Below, piece by piece: positions 31,881-40,513 of a stretch of 64,000 nucleotides of DNA. Positions within the stretch are counted from its first letter, which is position 1, and each line of letters starts with the position of its first letter. Source of the DNA: Blastococcus sp. PRF04-17 (GTDB taxonomy: Bacteria; Actinomycetota; Actinomycetes; Mycobacteriales; Geodermatophilaceae); the NCBI RefSeq assembly GCF_023016265.1, contig NZ_CP095412.1, positions 1,116,001 through 1,180,000 of the forward strand. Direction: 5' to 3'. The notes beneath the pieces were generated by a model. The model searched no databases and was not told the origin of the DNA. It saw only the letters and a program-made list of their open reading frames with translations. The translations under genes and the position numbers were made by a program.

Positions 31881-31950
31881 CCTGAGGTGCCAGAACCGCG
31901 GTTTCGGCTCCCCGCCTGGGGGGCCGAAACCGCGGTTCTGGCACCTCAGG
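31881..31950. repeat. 33-bp hairpin, copy 2 of the CCGCGG family
   Basis: Arms 31881-31913 and 31918-31950 pair over 33 bp with one G-T wobble and a 4-nt loop. The core ACCGCGGTTTCGGC is the same as in the copy at 23144-23199. It lies between the convergent ROK repressor and hisF genes, and its right arm includes the hisF stop codon, so it probably acts as a bidirectional terminator. Confidence 0.92.
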
Positions 31951-32740
31951 GGAGCGGGTGGTCGACCTCGTGGCGCACCGGGTGGCCGGCGTCGGCGAGG
32001 GCGGCCTTGACGTCGCCGACCCGCAGGACGCCGAAGTGGAAGACGCTCGCGGCGAGCACGGCGTCCGCGCCGGCGTCCACCGCGGGCGGGAAGTGCTGAG
32101 GAGCCCCCGCTCCCCCGCTGGCGATCAGCGGCACGCTCACCTCGCGCCGGACCAGCCTGATCAGCTCGGTGTCGAAGCCGGCCCGGGTGCCGTCGGCGTC
32201 CATGGAGTTGAGCAGGATCTCGCCGGCGCCGAGCTCCGCAGCGCGGACGCACCACTCGACGGCGTCCTGACCGGTGCCCCGCCGGCCGCCGTGGGTGGTG
32301 ATCTCGAAGCCGGAGTCGGTCGCGGCGCCGTCCTGCACGCGGCGCGCGTCCAGGGACAGCACCAGCACCTGGTTGCCGAACCGGTCGGCGATCTCGGCGA
32401 TCAGCTCCGGCCGCGCCACCGCGGCGGTGTTCACGCCGACCTTGTCCGCGCCGGCTCGCAGCAGCCGGTCGACGTCCTCGACGCTGCGCACGCCGCCGCC
32501 CACCGTCAGCGGGATGAACACGCTCTCGGCGGTGCGGCTGACCATGTCGTAGGTGGTGGCGCGGTCGCCGGAGCTGGCGGTGATGTCCAGGAAGGTGAGC
32601 TCGTCGGCGCCCTCGGCGTCGTACACGCGCGCCATCTCGACGGGGTCACCGGCGTCGCGCAGGTCGACGAAGTTCACCCCCTTGACAACCCGGCCGGCGT
32701 CGACGTCCAGGCACGGGATCACCCGCACGGCGAGACTCAC
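31946..32740 (-). CDS. hisF: imidazole glycerol phosphate synthase, cyclase subunit
   Basis: Uses ammonia from HisH to close the imidazole ring of histidine and release AICAR. The 264-residue barrel has the catalytic Asp in [27 protein letters not shown] and ASGGAG phosphate loops and the second catalytic Asp in [11 protein letters not shown] 32740 overlaps the ridA stop by 4 nt. The stop codon lies inside the arm of a terminator-like hairpin. In M. tuberculosis hisI follows directly; here 18 kb of other genes intervene. Confidence 0.97.
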   Translation of the reverse strand: MSLAVRVIPCLDVDAGRVVKGVNFVDLRDAGDPVEMARVYDAEGADELTFLDITASSGDRATTYDMVSRTAESVFIPLTVGGGVRSVEDVDRLLRAGADKVGVNTAAVARPELIAEIADRFGNQVLVLSLDARRVQDGAATDSGFEITTHGGRRGTGQDAVEWCVRAAELGAGEILLNSMDADGTRAGFDTELIRLVRREVSVPLIASGGAGAPQHFPPAVDAGADAVLAASVFHFGVLRVGDVKAALADAGHPVRHEVDHPLP

Positions 32741-33129
32741 GCCCCGGCTCCGCGCACGGCGTCGGCCTCGATCTCGACGAGCATCTCGGGGTCGATCAGG
32801 GCGGAGACCTCGACCATCGTGGTCGCCGGCCGGATGTCGCCGAAGAACTCGCCGTGGGCCCGCCCGACCTCCTCCCACCGGGAGATGTCGGTGACGAACA
32901 TCCGCGTGCGGACGACGTCGGCGAGGGTGAACCCGGCCCGTTCCAGAGACCGCTCGATGGTGGACAGCACCTGCCGGGTCTGTTCGGCCGCGTCGCCGGG
33001 ATGGGCCACCGCGCCGTCGACGACCGACGTCGTCCCGCTGACCCAGGCGGCGTCCCCGCGGACGACGACCCGGCTGTAGCCGACGACGCCCTCCCACGGC
33101 GCGCCCGAGCCCAGGCGGATGACGCTCAC
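32737..33129 (-). CDS. RidA-family protein inside the his operon
   Basis: Rid/YjgF/UK114 family, 130 residues. Classical members hydrolyse reactive enamine/imine products of PLP enzymes. The substrate-carboxylate Arg of the RPATTMVEV motif and the EIEADA motif are present, so it may be active. It overlaps both hisA (4 nt) and hisF (4 nt), in the place where other actinobacteria have a non-his gene between hisA and hisF. A role in clearing side products of the HisC transaminase is a guess from position. Confidence 0.9.
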   Translation of the reverse strand: MSVIRLGSGAPWEGVVGYSRVVVRGDAAWVSGTTSVVDGAVAHPGDAAEQTRQVLSTIERSLERAGFTLADVVRTRMFVTDISRWEEVGRAHGEFFGDIRPATTMVEVSALIDPEMLVEIEADAVRGAGA

Positions 33130-33859
33130 GCGCTCGCCTCCTCGGTGACCCGCAGCGCCTCCGGGAGCGTGAACGCGCCCGCGTACAGCGCCTTGCCCAC
33201 GATCGCCCCTTCGACGCCGATCGCGGTGAGCCCGGTGAGCGCGCGGATGTCGTCCAGCGAGCTGACGCCGCCGGACGCGATGACCGGGCGGGGCGTGGCG
33301 GCGCAGACCTCGCGCAGCAGGCCGAGGTTGGGGCCCTGGAGCGTCCCGTCCTTGGTGATGTCGGTGACGACGTACCGGGCACAGCCCTCGGCGTCGAGGC
33401 GGGCCAGCGTCTCGTAGAGCTCGCCGCCCTCCTTGGTCCAGCCTCGGGCCGCCAGCCGCGTGCCCCGCACGTCGAGGCCGACGGCGATGCGGTCACCGTG
33501 CTCGGCGATCGCCCGGGCGCACCACTCCGGCGACTCCAGCGCCGCGGTGCCCAGGTTCACCCGGCGGCAGCCGGTCGCCAGGGCCGCGGCCAGCGACTCG
33601 TCGTCCCGGATGCCGCCGGAGAGCTCGACGTCGACGTCCAGCTCGCCCACGACCCGGGCGAGCAGCTCGCGGTTGGTCCCGCGGCCGAACGCCGCGTCGA
33701 GGTCGACGAGGTGGACCCACTCGGCGCCGTCGCGCTGCCACTGCAGCGCGGCCTCGAGGGGATCCCCGTAGGAGGTCTCGCTCCCGGCCTCCCCTGGACG
33801 AGACGGACGGCCTGGCCGTCGGCGACGTCGACGGCGGGGAGCAGCTGCAGCTTCGGCAC
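33126..33859 (-). CDS. hisA: ProFAR isomerase, one frameshift
   Basis: Isomerises ProFAR to PRFAR, the substrate of HisHF; in many actinobacteria the same enzyme (PriA) also serves tryptophan synthesis, and no trpF is seen here. N-terminus [23 protein letters not shown] (catalytic Asp in AVDV) is in one frame; [11 protein letters not shown] and the rest, with [11 protein letters not shown] and [12 protein letters not shown], is in the next. Restoring a G in the GGGG run at 33791-33794 repairs it, a typical homopolymer error. Length about 244. GTG 33859 is 7 nt after TAGGCT, a leaderless start. It overlaps ridA. Confidence 0.94.
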
Positions 33860-33866
33860 GGCGACC

Positions 33867-33872
33867 AGCCTA
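33867..33872 (-). promoter_or_regulatory. -10 box of leaderless hisA promoter
   Basis: TAGGCT lies 7 nt before GTG 33859 on the minus strand, in the 62-bp gap shared with the divergent nitroreductase gene. This would give hisA-ridA-hisF their own promoter. Confidence 0.5.
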
Positions 33873-33921
33873 GGGACGTCCGGCTGCTGGCCCGGCGGTG
33901 CCCTGCGGCAGGCTGGTGCGC

Positions 33922-34521
33922 GTGGAGTTCTCCGAGGTCGTCCGCCGGCGCCGCATGGTCCGCGACTACGACCCCGACCGGCCGGTGCCGCCGGAGGTCC
34001 GCGAGCGGCTGCTGGAGCACGCGATCCGCGCGCCGTCGGCCGGGTTCAGCCAGGGCTGGGCGTTCCTCGTGCTCGAGGACGCCGGTGACCGGGAGTGCTA
34101 CTGGGCGGCCACCGCACCGGACGGTCCACCCGATCCCTGGCTGAGGCGCATGAGCCGCGCGCCGCTGCTGATCGTCCCGCTGTCGAACAAGAGCGCCTAC
34201 CTGGACCGGTACGCCGAGCCGGACAAGGGATGGACCGGCCGCGACGAGGCGCGCTGGCCGGTGCCCTACTGGGACGTCGACGCCGGCATGGCGGCACTGC
34301 TCGTGCTGCTCACCGCGGTCGACGAGGGCCTCGGGGCGTGCTTCTTCGGCGTCCCGGCGGAGCGGGTGAATGCCTTCCGGGCCGCCTTCGAGGTGCCCGA
34401 CGAGTACCGCCCGGTCGGCTGCCTGTCGATCGGCTACCCGGGGGACGGCGACCGTCGCTCCCCCTCCCTGCGCCGCGGTCGGCGCCCCGTCGAGGAGGTC
34501 GTGCACCGTGGCAGCTGGTGA
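33922..34521 (+). CDS. nitroreductase-family flavoprotein
   Basis: FMN-dependent oxidoreductase-like protein of about 199 residues. MEFSEVVRRRRMVRDYDPD gives the FMN-phosphate arginines at the N-terminus, AIRAPSAGFSQGWAF the flavin loop and AVDEGLGACFFG the dimer/flavin contact. GTG 33922 gives the usual family start; GTG 33916 is possible. There is no clear Shine-Dalgarno; CAGGCT 7 nt upstream resembles the leaderless -10 boxes with one base off. It overlaps the SDR gene by 14 nt and forms a two-gene plus-strand unit between hisA and the M28 peptidase. Substrate unknown. Confidence 0.9.
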   Translation: MEFSEVVRRRRMVRDYDPDRPVPPEVRERLLEHAIRAPSAGFSQGWAFLVLEDAGDRECYWAATAPDGPPDPWLRRMSRAPLLIVPLSNKSAYLDRYAEPDKGWTGRDEARWPVPYWDVDAGMAALLVLLTAVDEGLGACFFGVPAERVNAFRAAFEVPDEYRPVGCLSIGYPGDGDRRSPSLRRGRRPVEEVVHRGSW

Positions 34522-35269
34522 GGGTCGGGCCGTGCTGGTCACCGGCGCGTCGCGGGGCATCGGTCGCGCGATCGCCCGCGCGTTCGCCGAGCGGGGCGAC
34601 CGGGTCGCCGTCCACTGGGGCCGGTCGCGGGAGCGGGCGGAGCGCACCCTGGCCGAGCTGCCCGGTGAGGGGCACGTGCTCGTGCAGGCCGACATGACCG
34701 ACGCCGACGCGGTGGGCGCGATGGTGGACGGCGCGGCCGACCAGCTCGGTGGCCTGGACGTGCTGGTCAACAACGCCGGCGTCTTCACGGCCCACCCGCC
34801 GCTCACCACGTCCTACGAGGAGTGGCAGGCCGCCTGGTCGCAGACGCTGGCGACCAACCTCGTGGGCGCCGCGAACGCCACCTTCCGCGCGGTGCCGCAC
34901 CTGATCGCGGCCGGCGGCGGCGCGGTGGTCAACGTGTCCAGCCGCGGTGCCTTCCGCGGCGAGCCGGCCAACCCGGCCTACGGCGCGTCGAAGGCGGGGC
35001 TCAACGCGTTCGCCCAGTCGATGGCCCTGGCGCTGGCGCCGCACGGCATCTCGGTGACCTGCGTGGCACCGGGCTTCGTGCAGACGGAGATGGCGCGCGA
35101 GGTGCTCGACGGCCCGGGAGGGGACGCCGTCCGGGCCCAGTCGCCGTTCGGCCGGGTGGCACGGCCGGAAGAGGTCGCCGCGGCCGTCGTCTTCCTCGCC
35201 TCGCCGGAGGCGGGGTTCTCGACCGGGACGATCGTCGACGTCAACGGGGCGTCGTACCTGCGCAGCTAA
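34508..35269 (+). CDS. short-chain dehydrogenase/reductase (FabG-like)
   Basis: NAD(P)-dependent oxidoreductase of 253 residues. TGASRGIGRAIA is the cofactor loop, NNAG at about 84 the structural motif, Ser in VNVSSRGAF and YGASK the catalytic Ser-Tyr-Lys set, and a C-terminal IVDVNGASYLR. GTG 34508 has GGAGG nine bases upstream, within the nitroreductase gene's end. Its stop overlaps the convergent M28 peptidase stop (CTAA), leaving no terminator between them. Substrate not predictable. Confidence 0.93.
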   Translation: MAAGEGRAVLVTGASRGIGRAIARAFAERGDRVAVHWGRSRERAERTLAELPGEGHVLVQADMTDADAVGAMVDGAADQLGGLDVLVNNAGVFTAHPPLTTSYEEWQAAWSQTLATNLVGAANATFRAVPHLIAAGGGAVVNVSSRGAFRGEPANPAYGASKAGLNAFAQSMALALAPHGISVTCVAPGFVQTEMAREVLDGPGGDAVRAQSPFGRVARPEEVAAAVVFLASPEAGFSTGTIVDVNGASYLRS

Positions 35270-37547
35270 CCCAGGTGGGTGGTACCGGCCACGAGGACCA
35301 GGTCGGCGCTGTGGGCCCCGGCGACGTCCACGCCGGCCGGCCGCGGGGTGAGACCGGGCAGCCCGTCGAGGCCGGTGCTGCCCTCGACCACGCGCAGGGT
35401 CACCGGCCCGTCGCCGGTGATGCTGAACGACGCCTGCAGCCCGCCGTCGGGCGGCGCGTGGAAGGTGACCTGCAACCGGTCGGTGGCCAGCGCGTCGGCC
35501 GGGACGGCCCGGCCGGCGATCCGGCCCCCGACCACCGCGCCGCCGTCCGCCGCCAGGTCGAGGGTCACGAACCGGACCTCGGACCGCTGGGAGGCCACCC
35601 GCACGGTGAGCTCCCGCCGGTCGCCGACCACCGTGTCGGTGACCGTGGTGACCGCGGCGCGGTCCAGGTCGGCCTGCTGCGCCGGCCCGGTGCGCAGCGC
35701 GCCCACCAGGTAGGGATAGCGGTCCGGGAGCGGGTCGCCGCCCGTGACGTGCGACGCCGTCCACTCCCCGGGGTGCTGCTCGGTGCTCGCCCACCAGGCC
35801 TGGGGGCGGTCGGTGTCCAGGACGTAGGCCAGGCGCGCCGGCACCGGATGCTGGGCGTCGAAGCGGTCCACGGCCAGCCCGACCAGCCCGCAGGCCACGG
35901 CGAACGCGGCGGCGACCCCGGGGAGCAGGGCGCCGCGACCGGTCCCGCCCGCCGGCAGGACCAGCTCGACGGCCGGGAGCAGCACGAGGAGCAGCACGGC
36001 GGCGAGAAGGGCGGGAGCCGCGGCGGTGCGCATCCCGAGCGCGGGGAAGAACAGCGCGATCGTCGGCGCCAGGACGGCGACTGCGACGCCGCCGCTCAGG
36101 AGAGCTCCCAGCAGCCCGGGCGCCCGCCAGCGGGTGAGGAGGAGCAGACCGGCCACTCCCCGGCCAGCGCCGGCCAGGCACCGAGGTAGGACCCGCCCGG
36201 GGCGACGAGAGCGAGGACGACGCCCAGCGTCGCCGGCCAGGCCAGCGCTCCGACGATCAGCGGGACCGCGCCGATCCGCCGTCGCAGCGCGACGTACCAG
36301 GTGAGCACGACGGCGGCGACCAGCGCGAGCACGGTCACGCGGAACCAGCCGGGCCGCCAGGGGTCGAGCATCTCCCGGTAGGCCGGCCGGACGGCGCCCA
36401 TCACCCACCACAGGCCTGTGACGGCCAGCGGGGCGAGGACGAGGGGCACGAGCGCGAGCGCCGCTCCGGCCGCCGTCCTGCCGTACGGGCTCCGCCCGCG
36501 GCGCGCGGCGACGACCGCGACGAGGACCACCGCGCCGAGGCCCGCGAGGGCGATCGGGACGACGAACCGGTCGGGATAGCGGACGAGCTCGCCGAGGACC
36601 GGGAAGTAGGTGGCGTCGTCGGCCCCCTCCTGCACCAGGGGTCCGAGGTCCCGGGTGCCGAACTCGCGGGTGAGGGCGAGGGCGTTGTCGCCGAGGGCCT
36701 GGAGGCTGCCCCGGTCCACGCGCGCCGGCTGGTCCTGCGGGGTGTGGTAGCCCGCGGAGCCGTCGACGAAGGCGGTGTCGAGGCCGGTGAAGCCGTCCCG
36801 TCCGGTCAGCACCGTGAAGTCGGTGGAGTTCGGCAGCACCCGGTGGACCTCGACCGCGACGCTGCTGGCCACCGGGTGCATCGCGGCCGCGGCGTAGGCG
36901 TCGATCAGCCCGGCGTTGCCCGGCGACGTCCGGAACATGATCGGCGGGCCGCTGCTGCCCCGGGCCTCGAAGTTGAGCATCACGCCGCCGCCCGCGGCGA
37001 GGGGGTGCACGCCGGCGAACGCCTCGGCGCCGCAGCGGCAGGCCCCCTCGGCGTCGGTGAGCACGACGACGACGTCGTTGCGCAGCGGTTCTCCCGCCCG
37101 GAGGGCGCGGACGGTCTCCAGGACGGCGGCCACGCCCGCGGCGTCGTCCGCGGCACCCGGCCCGGTCGCGACGGAGTCGTGGTGGGCGGTCAGGAAGAGC
37201 CGGCCGGTGGACCCGGTGCCCGGCAGGACGGCGACGACGTTGCGCACACGGGCCATGTGCGCCTCGCCCACGCCGGAGGCCCGGGCGCCGACGGAGTTCT
37301 GCACGCGGGTGTCGAGCCCGAGGTCGGTCAGCGTGCTGACGAGCCCGTCGACGACGTCGTCGTTCGCCGCGCTGCCGGTGGCGTGGGTCCGCGTGGCGAT
37401 GCGCTCGACGTGGCCGAAGGCGCGTTCGGCGCTGAACTCCGTCGGTGGGCCGTCCGCCGACACCGGGTCGGGCGGCTGCAAGGAGGCGACGCTCCAGCCG
37501 ATGAGCCCGAGCAGCAACGCCACCACCACGAGGCCGGCAGCGCGCAC
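35266..37547 (-). CDS. M28-family membrane metallopeptidase, one frameshift
   Basis: Zinc aminopeptidase of the ERMP1/Fxna-like type, anchored by an N-terminal helix (LVVVALLLGLIGW) and a C-terminal block of several membrane segments; the catalytic domain should face outside. Zinc-ligand motifs: TAHHDSV, GAADDAAGV, LTDAEGA and GYHTPQD. A Cys-x-Cys (CRCGAEAF) lies near the active-site Glu. The frame changes at the G run 36158-36161; adding one G joins SYLGAWPALAG to GVAGLLLLTRW. Total about 760 residues. GTG 37547 is 6 nt after TAGGGT (leaderless). It separates hisH from hisA. Confidence 0.88.
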
Positions 37548-37553
37548 GGCGTC

Positions 37554-37559
37554 ACCCTA
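37554..37559 (-). promoter_or_regulatory. -10 box of leaderless M28 peptidase promoter
   Basis: TAGGGT ends 6 nt before GTG 37547 on the minus strand, with no ribosome-binding site. Confidence 0.5.
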
Positions 37560-37598
37560 GGTGAGCTGATCGCACCGATCCGGTGACCGACCGCGGTT

Positions 37599-38237
37599 TC
37601 AGTCGAGCGTGTCGAGCCAGTTGGTGAGCAGCTGCGCGCCGGCGTCCCCGCTCTTCTCGGGGTGGAACTGGGTCGCCGACAGCGCTCCGTTCTCGACCCC
37701 CGCGACGAACCGGTCGCCGTGCTCGGCCCAGGTGACCAGCGGCTTGGCGAGAGGGCTGGGCGGCCCCTCGGCGCCGAGCGGGAACTCGCGGACGCCGTAG
37801 GAGTGCACGAAGTAGAACCGCTGGTCGGCCAGGCCGTCGAACAGCGTGCTGCCCTGCGGGACCTCCACCGTGTTCCACCCCATGTGCGGCAGGACCGGCG
37901 CCTCGAGCTGCTCGACGACGCCGGGCCACTCGCCGCAGCCCTCCGCGTCGTGGCCGTGCTCGACCCCGCGCTCGAAGAGGATCTGCATGCCGACGCAGAT
38001 GCCGAGCACCGGCCGTCCGCCGGCCAGCCGGCGGCCGATGGTGCGCGGTCCGTCGACGGCACGGAGACCGGCCATGCAGGCGGCGAAGGCGCCGACACCG
38101 GGGACGACGAGCCCGTCGGCCTCCAGCGCGACCCTCTGGTCCGACGTCACGGTGACGTCGGCGCCCACCCGTTCCAGCGCACGCTCGGCCGAGCGCAGGT
38201 TGCCCGAGCCGTAGTCGAGCACCGCCACCTTCTTCAC
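37599..38237 (-). CDS. hisH: imidazole glycerol phosphate synthase, glutaminase subunit
   Basis: Class I glutamine amidotransferase supplying ammonia to HisF. Oxyanion loop PGVGAF, nucleophile Cys in [12 protein letters not shown], and His-Glu in FHPEKSGD are in place. GTG 38237 gives [16 protein letters not shown], the family start (212 residues); a GTG 9 nt earlier overlaps the TACCGT -10 box. It lies between the M28 peptidase and accessory block 1, away from hisB and hisA, which normally flank it. Confidence 0.96.
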   Translation of the reverse strand: MKKVAVLDYGSGNLRSAERALERVGADVTVTSDQRVALEADGLVVPGVGAFAACMAGLRAVDGPRTIGRRLAGGRPVLGICVGMQILFERGVEHGHDAEGCGEWPGVVEQLEAPVLPHMGWNTVEVPQGSTLFDGLADQRFYFVHSYGVREFPLGAEGPPSPLAKPLVTWAEHGDRFVAGVENGALSATQFHPEKSGDAGAQLLTNWLDTLD

Positions 38238-38244
38238 GCCTGCC

Positions 38245-38250
38245 ACGGTA
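38245..38250 (-). promoter_or_regulatory. -10 box of leaderless hisH promoter
   Basis: TACCGT lies 7 nt before GTG 38237 on the minus strand. It fits independent expression of hisH after separation from hisB. Confidence 0.45.
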
Positions 38251-38303
38251 CGTGCCAGCGATCTGCGGGCTGCTGGGATTCCCGCGCCCGCGATCAGCGG
38301 CGC

Positions 38304-39257
38304 CTACCCGGTGGGGACCGTGACCGCCTCGAGGACGGCGAGCAGTTCGGCCTCGGGGACGTCGTCGCTCAGCACGACGCAGTCGAGCCCGGCGGAGGCC
38401 AACCGCCGTATCCCGGCGCGGCAGTCGCCCAGGTCCCCCGCCACGGCCACCGCGTCCAACAGCGCGTCGTCGACCAGATCGACCCGCGGGGCACCGGCCA
38501 GCAGGCCTGCGCGGAACGCGGCGGCGAGGTCGGGGTCCACCCCGGCGCAGCGGGTGATCTGGTGCTCGCCGTGCACGCCGAGGAATCGCGCGACCAGCGG
38601 CCGGATGCGGTCACGTGCGGCCGAGGCGTCGGTGTCACAGGAGAACGCGACGTAGCTGGACACGTCTGCGTCGGGCCCGAGCACCTGCCGCGCCCAGCCG
38701 ATGTACGACGGGCCGGCCAGCAGGGACAGCAGCACGCCGTCACCGGTCTCCGCCGCGAGGGCGATCGCGTTCTCCCCCTTCACACCCAGGATGAGCGGCG
38801 GCGCCGGCCGCGCCGGCGTGAACGCGAGTTGTGCGTGCACCTGCCACGCGGACCCGTCGTGGTCGACGCGCTTGCCCGCCAGCAACGGGCGAAGGACGTC
38901 GACGCACTCGCGCAGCCGGGCCAGGGGCCGCTGGAAGGGGATGCCGAGGTCCTCCTGCATCCACCGGGCGTTGCTGGCGCCCAGCCCCAGGACGGCCCGG
39001 CCCTCCGCCAGCTCGTCGAGAGCCGCGAACTCCATCGCGAGCAGCACCGGGTGGCGCGTCCACGGGTTCACCACGCCGAGGCCGACGCGCACCCGCGACG
39101 TCGCCTGCGCGACCGCCCCGGCCAACGCGAACGCACCGCGCTCGCAGTAGTCCTCGCTGACCCACACCTCCTCGACACCCAGGTGCTCGGCCTCGACAGC
39201 GATGGCCACGGCCTCCCGGGCAGGGCGGCGTCCGGACAGGAGGAGCCCGGCCCTCAC
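38304..39257 (-). CDS. LLM-class (luciferase-like) flavin oxidoreductase A
   Basis: TIM-barrel oxidoreductase of the bacterial luciferase superfamily, using F420 or FMN; 317 residues. Seen: VEEVWVSEDYCERGAFALAG, RVRVGLGVVNPWTRHP, EGRAVLGLGASN and PPLILGVKGENAIALAAETGDG, typical of the F420-dependent branch. GTG 39257 overlaps the threonine-synthase-like gene's stop by 4 nt. It is the last gene of a five-gene operon led by an NCS1 permease. Reaction unknown; ring opening or a methylene-H4MPT-reductase-like hydride transfer are possibilities. Confidence 0.9.
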   Translation of the reverse strand: MRAGLLLSGRRPAREAVAIAVEAEHLGVEEVWVSEDYCERGAFALAGAVAQATSRVRVGLGVVNPWTRHPVLLAMEFAALDELAEGRAVLGLGASNARWMQEDLGIPFQRPLARLRECVDVLRPLLAGKRVDHDGSAWQVHAQLAFTPARPAPPLILGVKGENAIALAAETGDGVLLSLLAGPSYIGWARQVLGPDADVSSYVAFSCDTDASAARDRIRPLVARFLGVHGEHQITRCAGVDPDLAAAFRAGLLAGAPRVDLVDDALLDAVAVAGDLGDCRAGIRRLASAGLDCVVLSDDVPEAELLAVLEAVTVPTG

Positions 39258-40513
39258 CGCGTCCCCTCCTCCGCCACGGTGGCCGGCGCCCCGTCGAGGG
39301 CCGCGTCGAGGGCCGCGACGTCCGGGAGGATCGAGGAGACCTCGGGCAGCGCAGCGGCAGTCGCCGTCACGTCCTTCAGCCCCGTGGAGGTGCCCAGCAC
39401 GACCACGGTCTCGCCCGGACGCACCCACCGCTCGGCGGCGAGTTCGCGGCAGGCGACGACCGCCGCGACGCTGGCGTTCTCGAGGTAGAGACCGGTGGCC
39501 GCCGCCAGCCGGCGCTGCTCGCTGGTGAGTCGGTCGTCGGCGATGGCGCCGACGGCTGTTCCGCCGCTGCGCCGCACGACCGAGAGCCCCTGTTCGGTGG
39601 CGATGGTCGTGGCGATGGAGAACGCCAGGGTGGACCGTCCCGCCACGCGGCTCGGACGCCCTGCCGCCAGCGCAGCCCGGTAGGCCCCGAACGGATCGAC
39701 GGCGACCATCCGCGGCAGGCGGTCGGTGACACCGAGGGCCACCAGGTCCTCGAAGCCGCGCAGGATGCCGGCGAGTCCGTCGCCGTACGCCGCCGGCACG
39801 ACCACCACGTCGGGCACGGCGTCGAGGTCCTCGGCGATCTCGTAGGCGATCGTCTTGTAGCCGTCCACGCCGAACGGATTGGAACCGATGGGTGGGTCGC
39901 AGTACCCGGAGAGCGGCTCCCAGCCGCGCTGGGCGACGAGCGTGCGCATCAGGTGCCACCGGTCCGCGGGCTCCGGCAACGCCACGACCGACGCGCCGTA
40001 GACCTGCATGAGCGTCTTCATCGTCTGCGGCACGCTCGCCAGGGTGAGGGCGACGCAGCGCATTCCCGCGGCCGCCGCATAGGCGGCCGTGGCCGCGCCG
40101 TGGTTCCCGGTGGTGGCGACGACCACCGTGTCCGCGCCGCGGTCGCGCGCGCGCGTCACCGCGACGGCGGCCAGGCGGTCCTTCCACGACCACGTCGGGT
40201 TGCGCGACTCGTCCTTGAGCAGCACATCCGCGCCGCAGTCCTCGCTCAGCTGCGGCAACCGCACCAGCGGGGTGCCGCCTTCGCCGAGGCTCACCGGGGC
40301 GGCCGCCCCGACGGGCAGCAGCGAGCGGTACCGGAAGATCCCGGGCTCGTCCTCGGCCACGGGCAGCCCGGTGCCGGGGGGCAGCGCGTACTCCGGGTGC
40401 ACGTTGCTGGACACGCCGGCGGCCGCACAGGTGGGACAGCCGTCGAAGGCGCGCTCCGGCGCCACGACGGTGCCGTCACGCGGGCACCGCAGCCGGCCGG
40501 TCGCGAACGTCAC
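39254..40513 (-). CDS. threonine synthase-like PLP enzyme
   Basis: Fold-type II PLP enzyme of 419 residues, similar to threonine synthase. An N-terminal zinc ribbon (CPRDG...CPTC) is followed by EGGTPLVRLPQ, the PLP lysine in NPTWSWKDR, the phosphate-binding ATTGNHGAATAAYA and GTSTGLKD. GTG 40513 overlaps the M24 gene's stop by 4 nt and is preferred to a longer start. As it sits in a catabolic operon next to an M24 hydrolase and two LLM enzymes, it may be a beta/gamma-elimination or replacement enzyme recruited from threonine synthase. Confidence 0.88.
   Translation of the reverse strand: MTFATGRLRCPRDGTVVAPERAFDGCPTCAAAGVSSNVHPEYALPPGTGLPVAEDEPGIFRYRSLLPVGAAAPVSLGEGGTPLVRLPQLSEDCGADVLLKDESRNPTWSWKDRLAAVAVTRARDRGADTVVVATTGNHGAATAAYAAAAGMRCVALTLASVPQTMKTLMQVYGASVVALPEPADRWHLMRTLVAQRGWEPLSGYCDPPIGSNPFGVDGYKTIAYEIAEDLDAVPDVVVVPAAYGDGLAGILRGFEDLVALGVTDRLPRMVAVDPFGAYRAALAAGRPSRVAGRSTLAFSIATTIATEQGLSVVRRSGGTAVGAIADDRLTSEQRRLAAATGLYLENASVAAVVACRELAAERWVRPGETVVVLGTSTGLKDVTATAAALPEVSSILPDVAALDAALDGAPATVAEEGTR

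Noticed and set aside
23144-31950. Genomic island with integrase and att sites
   Set aside because: No integrase, transposase or tRNA gene is present; the flanking hairpins are inverted repeats that look like terminators, so attachment sites are not claimed.
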